11,111 nt of DNA from Opitutia bacterium UBA4654. GTDB lineage: Bacteria > Verrucomicrobiota > Verrucomicrobiia > Opitutales > Intestinicryptomonadaceae. Below the pieces are notes generated by a model. It searched no databases. It was given only the letters and a program-made list of their open reading frames with translations, and had not been told where the DNA came from. The DNA lies in assembly GCA_002405555.1 (NCBI GenBank), contig DHMA01000049.1, positions 1-11,111 of the forward strand, read 5' to 3'. Below, in pieces: positions 1 through 7,398 of the stretch (its first letter is position 1; each line of letters opens with the position of its first letter). The position numbers and the translations under genes were made by a program.

Positions 1-225
1 CGGCTATAACCGCGCCTTTTCTGTATTAGTTCGTATTGCCTACGGCAATTACTGGCGTTGGGAAACTTTTTAGCTTCGTAAGAAACGAATTTAAATAGAC
101 GCGCTACGCGCGAAAAAAAAAGAAAAACGGAAATCCGCAAACACAGATTCTCCGCTAACTCATCAACTCAACTTTTATCCCCAAGCATTCTATAAAAATC
201 TCCGTGCGCCAGCACTCTAATTTTA
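1..225. other. Intergenic stretch without a supported gene
   Basis: I see no convincing gene here. It is more AT-rich than the coding parts and holds several small inverted repeats: ATTGCC/GGCAAT around a 3-nt loop (35-49), TTCGT/ACGAA (75-89), and CGCG/CGCG (100-110) followed by an A-run (113-121). None has a terminator-like U-tract on the strand where it would be needed. On the minus strand one frame is open from about position 160 to the left edge, but it has no ATG, contains a poly-Phe stretch over the A-run, and resembles nothing I know. Together with the following repeat, the gene-free stretch runs to 338. Confidence 0.5.
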
Positions 226-347
226 GGGGCGTCAAAATGCCTCTATAAGAGTGGCTTTGCGAGTGTTGCGGGGTGCGTGGCGTACTGACGTACGCGAGCA
301 GTCTGAGACATTCGCGAAACGCTCTTAGAGGGGCATTTTCACGCCCC
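226..347. repeat. Long imperfect inverted repeat (about 50-nt arms) with perfect tip hairpin
   Basis: The left arm begins GGGGCGTCAAAATGCC (226-241) and the right arm, read in reverse complement from 347, begins GGGGCGTGAAAATGCC. The pairing continues with TAAGAG and a TTT..GCGA..TGT segment, with mismatches and a 1-nt offset. The centre is a perfect hairpin GCGTAC-TGAC-GTACGC (280-295). The right end can alternatively fold into a compact hairpin: CTCTTA (322-327) with TAAGAG (349-354) and GGGGC with GCCCC. A matching compact hairpin exists at the left end (about 215-252). The element overlaps the last three codons of the flavin reductase-like gene. It could end that operon's mRNA, be a palindromic repeat or MITE-like element, or both. 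No U-tract and no clear target-site duplication were seen. Confidence 0.7.
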
Positions 348-881
348 GTAAGAGTGGAGAACTTCGAGGATAAACATCTTGTGATAGGAGTGGTCGGGAT
401 ACCATGTTTTCACCGCCGACTTGTCTATAAACGAATCCTCCGTCAGCATTTGCGCGTACATTTTGCGGCACTCGAACACTTCGCACGCCTCTTCGAAAGT
501 CGGGTTTCCAAGCTCCGTAAAATGCGGCGTCAATTTCGCCTCCGCTATTTTGTCGCAGTCTCTGCCCGATTTCGAGCCGCAGATTTTCAGCGCGTCGCGG
601 TATTTTTCGTCGAAGAACGAGAGCGTGAGCATGTCGTTCCTCTCGATAAATTCGTAGGTGTAGCGCGACGGCCGCACGAACACGAACGCCGCCGGCTTGT
701 TCCACATGAAGCCGAGTCCGCCCCAGCTTGCGGTCATGGTATTGAAGCCGTTTTTGTTGCCCGCGCTGACAAGCATCCACTGTCTGCCTATTTGCGTGAA
801 CGGGTTGAGCGTCAAATCGCGAATGTCTTTTTCCCTGAACATGCCCTTTATATCGGACAATCGCGCGGAATCGGCAATCAT
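339..881 (-). CDS. Flavin reductase-like (split-barrel flavoprotein) family protein
   Basis: This 180-aa protein matches the FMN-binding split-barrel flavin reductase or flavoredoxin family as I know it. Conserved segments are FNTMTASWG (46-54), the WNKP and RPSRYT stretch (60-75), and CGSKSGRD (101-108), as in cytoplasmic flavin reductase-like proteins of anaerobes. Such proteins bind FMN and often reduce flavin or ferric centres with NAD(P)H. The actual substrate here is unknown. The start overlaps the stop of the upstream ATPase gene by 4 bp (ATGA), suggesting translational coupling. An internal ATG at codon 14 (840-842) would fit the usual family N-terminus and is an alternative start. 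Its position as the last gene of a heme or iron-chelate ABC operon suggests a role in releasing or reducing the imported metal compound, which is inference. The last codons lie inside a large inverted repeat. Confidence 0.85.
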   Translation of the reverse strand: MIADSARLSDIKGMFREKDIRDLTLNPFTQIGRQWMLVSAGNKNGFNTMTASWGGLGFMWNKPAAFVFVRPSRYTYEFIERNDMLTLSFFDEKYRDALKICGSKSGRDCDKIAEAKLTPHFTELGNPTFEEACEVFECRKMYAQMLTEDSFIDKSAVKTWYPDHSYHKMFILEVLHSYGA

Positions 882-1642
882 TTTTTCGGCGGAAAATACG
901 CGACGTTCCGAATGCCGTCGGAAACTATTTCGCAGTCCGCGCCGTAGACGCCGCCCAAAAGCTCCGCCCGCATGGCGGACTCCGCCGAGCCGAACGCCGA
1001 AATTTTCCCGTCTTTAAGAAGCGCGATTTTGTCGGCATACGCCGCCGCAAGGTTCGGGTCGTGGAGAACCGCAACGACCGCCGCCCCGAGCTCCGCGACT
1101 TTCCTTGCCGCCGACATCGCCGCGTGCGCGTGCGCGGGGTCAAGCCCCGCCGAAGGCTCGTCGAGCAGCAACAGTTTGGGATTTTCGCCCAGCTGGCAGA
1201 GTGCGCGGGCTAGCTGCACGCGCCGTTTTTCGCCGCCCGAAAGCTCCGAATATTTCCGTTTTTCGAAGCCCGCAAGCCCCACCGATTCGAGCGATTCCGA
1301 CACGTCCGCCGAAAGCCCCGAAACCCCGCCGCGCGAGTATCCGCCGAGAGCCACGACATCTCCTACCGTGTATTCGAAAGTCAGCGGGCACTCCTGTTCG
1401 AGCACCGCCCGCATTTGCGCAAGCTCCCGCGCCGAAAGCCCCGCGATGTCCGCGCCGCCGAGCATTACGCGCCCGACGTCGGGGCGAATGTATCCGCTTG
1501 CGATTTTCAGCAGCGAGCTTTTCCCCGCGCCGTTCGCGCCGAGCACCGCCGCAAATTCGCCCGCGCCCACGCGCAGCGACACGCCGTCGAGCACCCTGCG
1601 CCCGCGTCCGTACGCAAAAGACACGTTTTCAATAGCGAGCAT
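878..1642 (-). CDS. HmuV-like heme/iron-chelate ABC transporter ATP-binding protein
   Basis: This 254-aa ATPase energises import through the FecCD-type permease encoded just upstream. All ABC motifs are visible: Walker A GANGAGKSS (35-43), Q-loop Gln83, signature LSGGE (134-138), Walker B LLLLDEPS (157-164) and the H-loop His194 in a VLHDPNLAA segment. The stretch LAQMRAVLEQE..F.YTV.DVVALG is close to the pattern of heme importer ATPases (HmuV), more so than to FepC or BtuD, so heme is the favoured substrate, with siderophore or cobalamin as alternatives. Upstream of the ATG lies a good Shine-Dalgarno sequence, AAAGGAGT (minus strand, 1648-1655). The gene overlaps the permease gene by 14 bp and the flavin reductase gene by 4 bp, so the three are almost certainly cotranscribed. 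Length is normal for the family. Confidence 0.92.
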   Translation of the reverse strand: MLAIENVSFAYGRGRRVLDGVSLRVGAGEFAAVLGANGAGKSSLLKIASGYIRPDVGRVMLGGADIAGLSARELAQMRAVLEQECPLTFEYTVGDVVALGGYSRGGVSGLSADVSESLESVGLAGFEKRKYSELSGGEKRRVQLARALCQLGENPKLLLLDEPSAGLDPAHAHAAMSAARKVAELGAAVVAVLHDPNLAAAYADKIALLKDGKISAFGSAESAMRAELLGGVYGADCEIVSDGIRNVAYFPPKK

Positions 1643-2618
1643 TCGAAACTCCTTTCGACCTCAAAAGCGCGGCGAAAAACGGCGCGCCCATGAGGGCGGT
1701 GATTACGCCGATTGGAACGGGGTCGGTCTGCGAAAACGCGCGGGAAACGACGTCGGCGAGCGCGAGCAGCGTTGCGCCCCCCAACGCCGAAAGCGGCATG
1801 AGGAAGCGGTTGTCGGTGCCGACCGCCATTCGCAGAATATGCGGAACGACAAGACCCACAAAGCCGATTATTCCGCAAATGGAAACGCTCGCGGCTGTCA
1901 TTACCGCGGCGGCGGCGACCACCGCAAAGCGCGTTCGGGAGACGTCCACGCCGCAGTCGAACGCGTTTTCCTCGCCGAGCAGCATTACGTTGAGCGGACG
2001 CGCCGCGCGCAGCATTGCAATCCACGCTGGAACGCAGAGGGCGAAAGACCCCCCAAGCTCCTCCCAGCCGCAGCGTTCGAGCGAGCCGAGCGACCAGAAC
2101 ACGAAGCCCCTCATGCCCGCGTCGCGGACGGAGTACATGAAAAATCCCACGAGCGCGCCGCAAAACGCGTTTACCGCAATGCCCGCCAAGAGGGTCGAAA
2201 CCGCCGACATTTTCGAGCCTGAATGCCCGACGGCGCAGACCGCGGCGGCCGCCGCAAGCCCCGCAAGCAACGCGCCGATTTCGACGCCGAACGCCGACGG
2301 GAAAAACGAAACCGCCAAGACCGCCCCCAACGCCGCGCCCGACGACACGCCCGTAATCGACGGATCGGCGAGCGGATTTCTGAAAAGGCTCTGCATGCCC
2401 GCCCCCGCGAGGGCGAGGCTCGCGCCCGAAAGCACCGCCGCGGCGAGCCGCGGAAGCCTTATTTGCCACACTACGAGATTTGCGGTGTCGTCGGCGGACT
2501 GCAAAAACAGCGCGGAGAGGACATCGGCGAACGAAAGCCCTCCCGAACCCGAACAAAGCGACGCCGCCGCCAACGCGGCGAACGCGAGCGTCAAAACCGC
2601 AAATGCCCCCGCTTTCAT
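1629..2618 (-). CDS. FecCD-family (HmuU-like) ABC transporter permease
   Basis: This 329-aa inner-membrane permease is strongly hydrophobic, with Ala-rich transmembrane helices throughout and the usual length for BtuC/FecCD/HmuU subunits. Hallmarks are RLPRLAAAVLSGASLALAG (54-72), RNPLADPSITGVSSGAALGA (80-99), the cytoplasmic coupling region GIIGFVGLVVPHILR (249-263) and the C-terminal DPVPIGVITALMGAPFF (299-315). It would form a homodimer passing heme, a siderophore or cobalamin delivered by a periplasmic binding protein. That binding protein is not encoded in this window. The start is 18 bp after the infA stop with no obvious Shine-Dalgarno and no terminator between, suggesting readthrough or coupling from infA. 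The 3' end overlaps the ATPase gene by 14 bp. Confidence 0.93.
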   Translation of the reverse strand: MKAGAFAVLTLAFAALAAASLCSGSGGLSFADVLSALFLQSADDTANLVVWQIRLPRLAAAVLSGASLALAGAGMQSLFRNPLADPSITGVSSGAALGAVLAVSFFPSAFGVEIGALLAGLAAAAAVCAVGHSGSKMSAVSTLLAGIAVNAFCGALVGFFMYSVRDAGMRGFVFWSLGSLERCGWEELGGSFALCVPAWIAMLRAARPLNVMLLGEENAFDCGVDVSRTRFAVVAAAAVMTAASVSICGIIGFVGLVVPHILRMAVGTDNRFLMPLSALGGATLLALADVVSRAFSQTDPVPIGVITALMGAPFFAALLRSKGVSNARY

Positions 2619-2636
2619 AAAAAGCGGAACGCCGTT

Positions 2637-2900
2637 TTAGCGGCGCGGGCCGAAGCTGCGGCGCGGAACTGAACGCGGAGCGTCGGCGTTTTTGAGCCTG
2701 TAAACGATGCGGGCCTTTTCCAAGTCCTGCGGAGTCATCTCCATTTTGACCCTGTCGCCGACAGTCAGTTTGATGAAATTTTTGCGGAGCTTGCCCGATA
2801 TGTGGGCGAGCACCTGATGGCCGTTTGCGATTTCCACCCTGAACATCGTTCCGGGGAGAACCGCAACTACTTTACCTTCTACTTCTACGCAGTCTGACAT
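2637..2900 (-). CDS. infA: Translation initiation factor IF-1
   Basis: This 87-aa protein has the S1/OB-fold of IF-1, which binds the 30S A-site during initiation. The core (about residues 5-70) contains EGKVVAVLPGTMFRVEI, GHQVLAHISGKLRKNFI, a GDRVK.EM segment and RIVYR, as in bacterial IF-1. It exceeds the roughly 72-aa E. coli length by a basic, Arg- and Pro-rich C-terminal tail (about 73-87, ending RRSFGPRR). The gene is divergent from tadA, with an AT-rich leader and no Shine-Dalgarno just upstream of its ATG. It is followed after 18 bp by the FecCD permease gene on the same strand. This is unusual, because infA is more often alone or near secY and rpmJ. Confidence 0.96.
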   Translation of the reverse strand: MSDCVEVEGKVVAVLPGTMFRVEIANGHQVLAHISGKLRKNFIKLTVGDRVKMEMTPQDLEKARIVYRLKNADAPRSVPRRSFGPRR

Positions 2901-2941
2901 TATTTAATTTATTTTTTTCTGTAAAAAACGTATATTTCTGT

Positions 2942-2978
2942 TTCTCTTTGCGTGATAGTCAACAATAAAATCAGACCG
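2942..2978 (+). promoter_or_regulatory. Candidate tadA promoter, possibly leaderless
   Basis: A -10-like box TAAAAT (2966-2971, 5 of 6 to TATAAT) ends 7 bp before the ATG at 2979. A weak -35-like TTCTCT (2942-2947) lies 18 bp upstream of it. Transcription starting about 7 bp after the box would begin at the A of the ATG. No Shine-Dalgarno is present. This favours the ATG at 2979 over the upstream GTG at 2952. The divergent infA promoter must lie in the same AT-rich gap, but I could not define its boxes. Confidence 0.35.
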
Positions 2979-3566
2979 ATGACTTCCGAAAACAGAGAGT
3001 ATCCAGAAAAATCCGCCCCCCCCTGCCCCTTCCAGCCGATGTTTCCGTCGTACCTGAACCGCGACGACGAATTTTTCATGAAGCTTGCGTACAATCAGGC
3101 GTTGAAGGCGTGGAGGCTCGGCGAAGTGCCCGTGGGGGCGGTTGTCGAGTATTGCGGAGAGGTCGTGGCGCAGGCGCACAATTCGGTGGAGCAGTCGCAG
3201 GACCCTACGGCGCACGCCGAAATTCTTGCGATAAATCAGGCGGCGGCGAAAATCGGCGACCGCAGGCTCAACGGCGCCACGCTCTATGTGACAAAAGAGC
3301 CGTGCCCGATGTGCTCGGGCGCGTGCGTCATGGCGAGGTTCTCGCGCGTGGTCTACGCCGTCGGCGACCCGAAGATGGGCTTTTTGGGCGGCGCGCTGAA
3401 AATCCACGAAGTTCCCACGCTCAACCACAGGCTGAAAGTGGAGTCGGGCGTGCTCGCCGACGACTGCATGCTCATGCTCCGCACGTTCTTCAAACTGAAA
3501 CGCGAAGAAAAAAACCCGCCCGACGCCCCGCAAAGTCCCCAAGAGCCGCCAAATAATCTTGACTAA
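2979..3566 (+). CDS. tadA: tRNA-specific adenosine deaminase TadA
   Basis: TadA converts adenosine 34 to inosine in the anticodon of tRNA-Arg(ACG). The protein is 195 aa from this ATG. The zinc-deaminase motifs are complete: HAE (residues 79-81, with catalytic Glu), PCPMC (108-112, zinc Cys pair), plus the family stretches EVPVGAVV, DPTAHAEI, ATLYVTKEPC and LADDCMLMLRTFFK. A GTG at 2952 in frame would add nine residues; I prefer the ATG at 2979 because of the -10-like box placed 7 bp before it. An additional poorly conserved stretch of about 30 residues precedes the core, and a Pro-rich tail follows it. aspS begins 46 bp downstream on the same strand and may be cotranscribed. MutS- or guanine-deaminase-like relatives are less likely given the motif spacing. 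Confidence 0.93.
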   Translation: MTSENREYPEKSAPPCPFQPMFPSYLNRDDEFFMKLAYNQALKAWRLGEVPVGAVVEYCGEVVAQAHNSVEQSQDPTAHAEILAINQAAAKIGDRRLNGATLYVTKEPCPMCSGACVMARFSRVVYAVGDPKMGFLGGALKIHEVPTLNHRLKVESGVLADDCMLMLRTFFKLKREEKNPPDAPQSPQEPPNNLD

Positions 3567-3612
3567 ATTTATAAATATACGACCCTTGAAAGATTGATTT
3601 TTTAATATTACA

Positions 3613-5400
3613 ATGAAACGTACCAATACTTGCAACGAACTCACCGCCGCCGACAAGGGCAAAGAAGTTTCCCTCATCGGCTGGGTGCAATCGGTCCGCG
3701 ACCACGGCGGCATTCTATTCATCGACCTTCGCGACCGCGACGGCATAACGCAAGTCGTCTTCCACCCCGAAGCGGCGAACGTCTACGAAAAGGCGCAGAA
3801 ACTCAAAGACGAAAGCGTAATACAGATTTTCGGCAAAGTCGAACTCAGGGAGGACGGCACTAAAAACCCGAACCTGAAAACGGGCGAAATCGAAGTCGTT
3901 GCGTCCGACATGGTCATACACAACATCTGCGACGTGCTCCCCTTCCCCCTCGACGACGAACACGCCGACAGGGTCAACGAAGACCTCCGCCTCCAATACC
4001 GCTATCTCGACCTCCGCAGACCGCGCAACCTCAACCTTCTGCGCATGCGCCACAAGGCGGCGCAGGCTATCCGCGACTACCTCAACTCGCAGGATTTCAT
4101 CGAAGTCGAAACCCCGATTCTTTTCAAGAGCACGCCCGAAGGCGCGCGCGAATTCCTCGTGCCCAGCCGTACAAACCCCGGCATGTTCTACGCGCTCAAC
4201 CAGTCGCCCCAGCAGTACAAGCAGATGCTGATGGTATCGGGCATCGAACGCTACTACCAAATGGCTAAATGCTTCCGCGACGAAGACCTCCGCGCAGACC
4301 GCCAGCCCGAATTTACGCAGGTCGATATCGAGCTTAGCTTCGTAGACCGCGAAGACATGTACGCGCTCATCGAAAACATGCTCAAAAAAATCTGGAAGGA
4401 CACCCTCGGAATGGACATTCCCACGCCCTTCCCCCGCATGCAGTACAGCGACGCCATGAACCGCTACGGCGTGGACAAGCCCGATACCCGCTTTGGAATC
4501 GAACTCCAAGACCTCACCGACGTCTTCAAGGACAGCCAGTTCAAGGTGTTCGCAAACGTCGTCAAGGACGGCGGCGTAATCAAGGCGATTAACGCAAAGG
4601 GTCTTTCCGACATCACGCAGGGCGAATTGAAAGGGCTCGAAGACGTGGCAAAGACGCTCGGCGCAAAGGGCCTTGCGTTCATCAAGGCGGAAAACGGCGC
4701 GTGGAAAAGCCCCATTCTCAAATTCCTCTCGGAAGACGAACAGAAGGCGCTCAAAGAAAAGCTCGACATTCAGGACGGCGACATCGTGTTCTTCGCGGCG
4801 TCGAAGTGGGAACAGGCGTGCTCCATTCTCGGGCGCGTCCGCCTCGACTGCGGCAAGCTTCTGCAAGCGCGCGGGAAAATCAAAATCGACCCCAAGCAGT
4901 TCAACTTCCTCTGGGTTATCGAATTCCCGCTCATGCTTTGGGACGAAGAACAGGGCAGATACGTTTCGGCGCACCACCCGTTCACGTCGCCCGTGCCCGA
5001 AGACGTCAAGTACCTCGATACCGACCCGCTCCGCGTGCGCGGCCAGCACTACGACATCGTGCTCAACGGCACGGAACTCGGCGGCGGCTCTATAAGAATC
5101 CACCAGCCCGACGTTCAGGAAAAAGTGTTCAAGGACGTTCTGAAAATCCCCGCCGACATCGTGGAATCGCGCTTCGGCTACATGCTCAAAGCGTTCAAAT
5201 TCGGCGCGCCCCCGCACGGCGGCATCGCGCTGGGCTTCGACAGACTTGTGACAATCCTCACAAACCGTCCGAGTATCCGCGACATCATCGCGTTCCCCAA
5301 GACGCAAAAGGGTCAGGACCTGATGGCGCAGTCGCCCTCGCAGGTGACGGAAAAGCAGCTAAAAGACCTGCACATCGCGCTCGACATGCCCGAAAAATAA
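3613..5400 (+). CDS. aspS: Aspartyl-tRNA synthetase, bacterial type, probably non-discriminating
   Basis: This class II synthetase of 595 aa charges tRNA with aspartate in the cytoplasm. In order it has an OB-fold anticodon-binding domain (about 1-110), the catalytic core starting with YRYLDLRRP (129-137) and TPEGAREFLVPS (174-185), motif 2 FRDEDLRADRQPEFTQ (221-236), the bacterial GAD insertion (about 295-420), and motif 3 GGIALGFDR (536-544). Length is normal for bacterial AspRS. In the anticodon domain His31 replaces E. coli Leu30 and Gly82 replaces Lys82. These are the residues associated with non-discriminating enzymes (H31 and G83 in Pseudomonas aeruginosa), which also make Asp-tRNA(Asn) for GatCAB. 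No Shine-Dalgarno precedes the ATG; the leader is AT-rich. A strong terminator follows the stop. Confidence 0.97.
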   Translation: MKRTNTCNELTAADKGKEVSLIGWVQSVRDHGGILFIDLRDRDGITQVVFHPEAANVYEKAQKLKDESVIQIFGKVELREDGTKNPNLKTGEIEVVASDMVIHNICDVLPFPLDDEHADRVNEDLRLQYRYLDLRRPRNLNLLRMRHKAAQAIRDYLNSQDFIEVETPILFKSTPEGAREFLVPSRTNPGMFYALNQSPQQYKQMLMVSGIERYYQMAKCFRDEDLRADRQPEFTQVDIELSFVDREDMYALIENMLKKIWKDTLGMDIPTPFPRMQYSDAMNRYGVDKPDTRFGIELQDLTDVFKDSQFKVFANVVKDGGVIKAINAKGLSDITQGELKGLEDVAKTLGAKGLAFIKAENGAWKSPILKFLSEDEQKALKEKLDIQDGDIVFFAASKWEQACSILGRVRLDCGKLLQARGKIKIDPKQFNFLWVIEFPLMLWDEEQGRYVSAHHPFTSPVPEDVKYLDTDPLRVRGQHYDIVLNGTELGGGSIRIHQPDVQEKVFKDVLKIPADIVESRFGYMLKAFKFGAPPHGGIALGFDRLVTILTNRPSIRDIIAFPKTQKGQDLMAQSPSQVTEKQLKDLHIALDMPEK

Positions 5401-5413
5401 ACGGGCATTCCGC

Positions 5414-5446
5414 AAAAAACCGCAGCTTAACGGCTGCGGTTTTTTT
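5414..5446. terminator. Bidirectional intrinsic terminator between aspS and the GH29-like gene
   Basis: A perfect stem CCGCAGC (5420-5426) / GCTGCGG (5433-5439) has a 6-nt loop, preceded by six A and followed by seven T. It therefore works as a rho-independent terminator in both directions. It ends aspS 14 bp after the stop and could catch transcripts from the convergent GH29-like gene. The remaining gap to 5628 is GC-rich and holds only short repeats, such as two CCGCGGAT copies (5579-5586 and 5613-5620). I see no gene in it. Confidence 0.9.
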
Positions 5447-5628
5447 GCGCCCCGAATACGGGCGAAAACAAACGCTACGGACAAATTAGCCTCCGTTTTG
5501 CGCGCGCCGCCGGCGCATGCGGGCGCGTAATTTAATCGGGGAAATTGAGGCGAACGCGAGTCCGCGCATGTGCACACTCCGCGGATAGCGTCAAGGCACT
5601 TCCGACGGCGAACCGCGGATTGCCCCCT

Positions 5629-7368
5629 CTATTTTAGCGCAATTTCAAGCGCAAAAGGCAGCTCCGATTTCGCCAAATTTTCGGGCAGTTTTATTGCCGC
5701 GCCGCCGTCCGATTCCGTCCAGCCGATTTTTTCGCCCGTGGCGATTTCGACGATTTCCGAACCTTTTTTCGGTGCTACCGCGAGCTTCATTTCGGGCTTC
5801 GGCTTTTTGACGATTGCGTATGCCGCCTTGCCGTCTTTCGAGCGAGTGTAGGCAATTTCCTCGGTCGCGAACGGCTCGATGATTCGCGTCGCATAAATCG
5901 CCCGACCGTATTTCGACAGCCATTTGCCGATGTCGAGCAGACGCTTTTTCTGGATTTCGGGAATCGCGCCCTGCCCGTCGAGGTTTACGAGCAGCAGCAG
6001 GTTGCCGCCCCGCGCCACGGTGTCTGCGAACATCGAAATAAATTCGGAGGAAGTCAGAACGTTCGATTCGTTGTCCTGCCAGTTGTTGCCGTACGACTGG
6101 CTTATGCCCCTGCACGCCTCCCACGGGTGGTATTTTGCGGGGTCGATGCTGTCGGCGGTGTCGCCGAATTCGTCGGTATAGAAGTCGCCGCGAATTGCGC
6201 GGAGAAGTTTTTTGAGCCTTTTTCCGCCCTTGTGCGCGACCTCACTCGGAGTGCCCTCGCCGTATCTGTCGTTGACGGCAACCTGCTTTTTGCCCTCGTT
6301 TACGTTGTAGAAATACGCGGCGATGTCGTAGCCGCCGAGTTCGGTTGCGGGCACGCGCCATTCGCCGTCGAACCACAGAATGTCGGGCGAGTACTTGTCG
6401 ATGAATTCGACCGACTGCGGCACGAGGTATTCCCGCACATAGTCTTCAACCGCGATTTTCCCCGAAGCCTTGTACTCCATATCGGGCGAATAGTCGAGGG
6501 TCTTGCCCCAAGAAAAGTTGCGCATTTTGCCGTCTTTGGCTATGACGGGGTAGTCCCATTCGGTGAGGCTCATGTAGAAGCCGAATTTTAGCTTTTGCGC
6601 GGCGCAGGCGTCCGCGATTTCGCGCACAATGTCGCGGCGCGGCCCCATGTCTACGGTGTCGCGCAGCGTGTACGAGCAGTCCCAAAGGCAGAAGCCCGAA
6701 TGGTGCTTGTTGAACGGCACAATGTACTTTGCGCCCGCTTTTGCGAAGATTTCCATCAGCTCCTTCGCGTCGAATTTTTCAGCCTTGAATAGCGGAATGA
6801 AATGGTCGCGCTCGAAGTCCGCGCCCCAGTTTTTGACGTGGTAGCTGCGGTATCCGTAAAAGTGGGAATCGGGAGTGAAGTCGGAATACATGCGCAGTTC
6901 GTACCAGTCGGGGTACATCGCGCCGTTTTCGCGCTTGGGCGCCCACGAGGCAATAGACCACAAGCCCCAGTCGATGAAAATGCCGAGCTTTGCGTCAACA
7001 AACCATTCGGGGCACTTGTGCGCGTCTATCGACTTCCCGTCCGCCTTCCATTTTCCGCGCCCGTTGACGGCGGCAACTCTGGCGTATTCCGCGCGGCCGC
7101 GCTCGATTGTCGCCGCCCCGTACTTCTCGGAAATCTGACGCAAATTGAGCTTGTAAAGCTGCGGCTGATAGCTGTCGGGACGGCGGAACTCGGCGGGCGC
7201 AAGCGGGTGGTCGGGCAGTTCCGCAGAGACTTTCGCGGACGAGCGCGTCGCCGTCTCGCCTGGGGATTTCATGGAAGACGCCGCGTCGGAAGCCGTAGCG
7301 GCGGTGAGCGTTTGAAGAGCGCAGGCGCACGCGGCGGCTGCGAAAAATTTAGATGCCGTTTTTATCAT
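5629..7368 (-). CDS. Secreted GH29-family alpha-L-fucosidase-like glycosidase
   Basis: This 579-aa enzyme is likely exported by an N-terminal signal peptide (Lys-containing start, Ala-rich core, probable cleavage near residues 22-27). Family GH29 features appear in order: KLGIFIDWGLWS (127-138), PDWYELRM (153-160), FNKHHSGFCLW (219-229), the nucleophile Asp334 in ILWFDGEW, Arg368 in VNDRYG, the probable acid/base Glu400 in DFYTDEF, and PWEACRGISQSYG (415-427) with VARGGNLLLLV. A C-terminal beta domain follows (about 495-579). GH29 enzymes release alpha-L-fucose with retention. Two usual residues differ: the fucose-binding His of FIHWG is Asp133, and KHHDGF reads KHHSGF. The true sugar specificity is therefore uncertain. 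The gene has its own promoter with a palindrome on the -10 region and no Shine-Dalgarno. Confidence 0.9.
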   Translation of the reverse strand: MIKTASKFFAAAACACALQTLTAATASDAASSMKSPGETATRSSAKVSAELPDHPLAPAEFRRPDSYQPQLYKLNLRQISEKYGAATIERGRAEYARVAAVNGRGKWKADGKSIDAHKCPEWFVDAKLGIFIDWGLWSIASWAPKRENGAMYPDWYELRMYSDFTPDSHFYGYRSYHVKNWGADFERDHFIPLFKAEKFDAKELMEIFAKAGAKYIVPFNKHHSGFCLWDCSYTLRDTVDMGPRRDIVREIADACAAQKLKFGFYMSLTEWDYPVIAKDGKMRNFSWGKTLDYSPDMEYKASGKIAVEDYVREYLVPQSVEFIDKYSPDILWFDGEWRVPATELGGYDIAAYFYNVNEGKKQVAVNDRYGEGTPSEVAHKGGKRLKKLLRAIRGDFYTDEFGDTADSIDPAKYHPWEACRGISQSYGNNWQDNESNVLTSSEFISMFADTVARGGNLLLLVNLDGQGAIPEIQKKRLLDIGKWLSKYGRAIYATRIIEPFATEEIAYTRSKDGKAAYAIVKKPKPEMKLAVAPKKGSEIVEIATGEKIGWTESDGGAAIKLPENLAKSELPFALEIALK

Positions 7369-7398
7369 ATATAGATGTGTGTTTGCGATATGGAATAT

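Noticed and set aside
1..160. Minus-strand frame open to the left edge
   Set aside because: It has no ATG, a poly-Phe stretch from the A-run, and no similarity to any family I recognise. There is too little sequence to support a gene.
972..2222. 416-codon plus-strand open frame opposite the ABC transporter genes
   Set aside because: The minus-strand genes carry complete family motifs, while this frame gives Ser/Ala/Arg-rich sequence with no recognisable domain.
1507..2556. 349-codon minus-strand frame overlapping the permease and ATPase genes
   Set aside because: It is an Arg/Gly-rich out-of-frame reading of the permease gene, without membrane segments or motifs.
3559..3581. TTGACT followed by TATACG upstream of aspS, similar to boxes upstream of infA
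   Set aside because: The spacing between the boxes is 11 bp here and 22 bp at infA, neither compatible with a standard sigma70 promoter. The resemblance is probably due to AT-rich sequence.
3715..5307. 530-codon open frame antisense to aspS
   Set aside because: It lies wholly opposite a clear, full-length AspRS gene. Its translation is a low-complexity Val/Glu/Phe-rich shadow expected from GC-rich codon bias.
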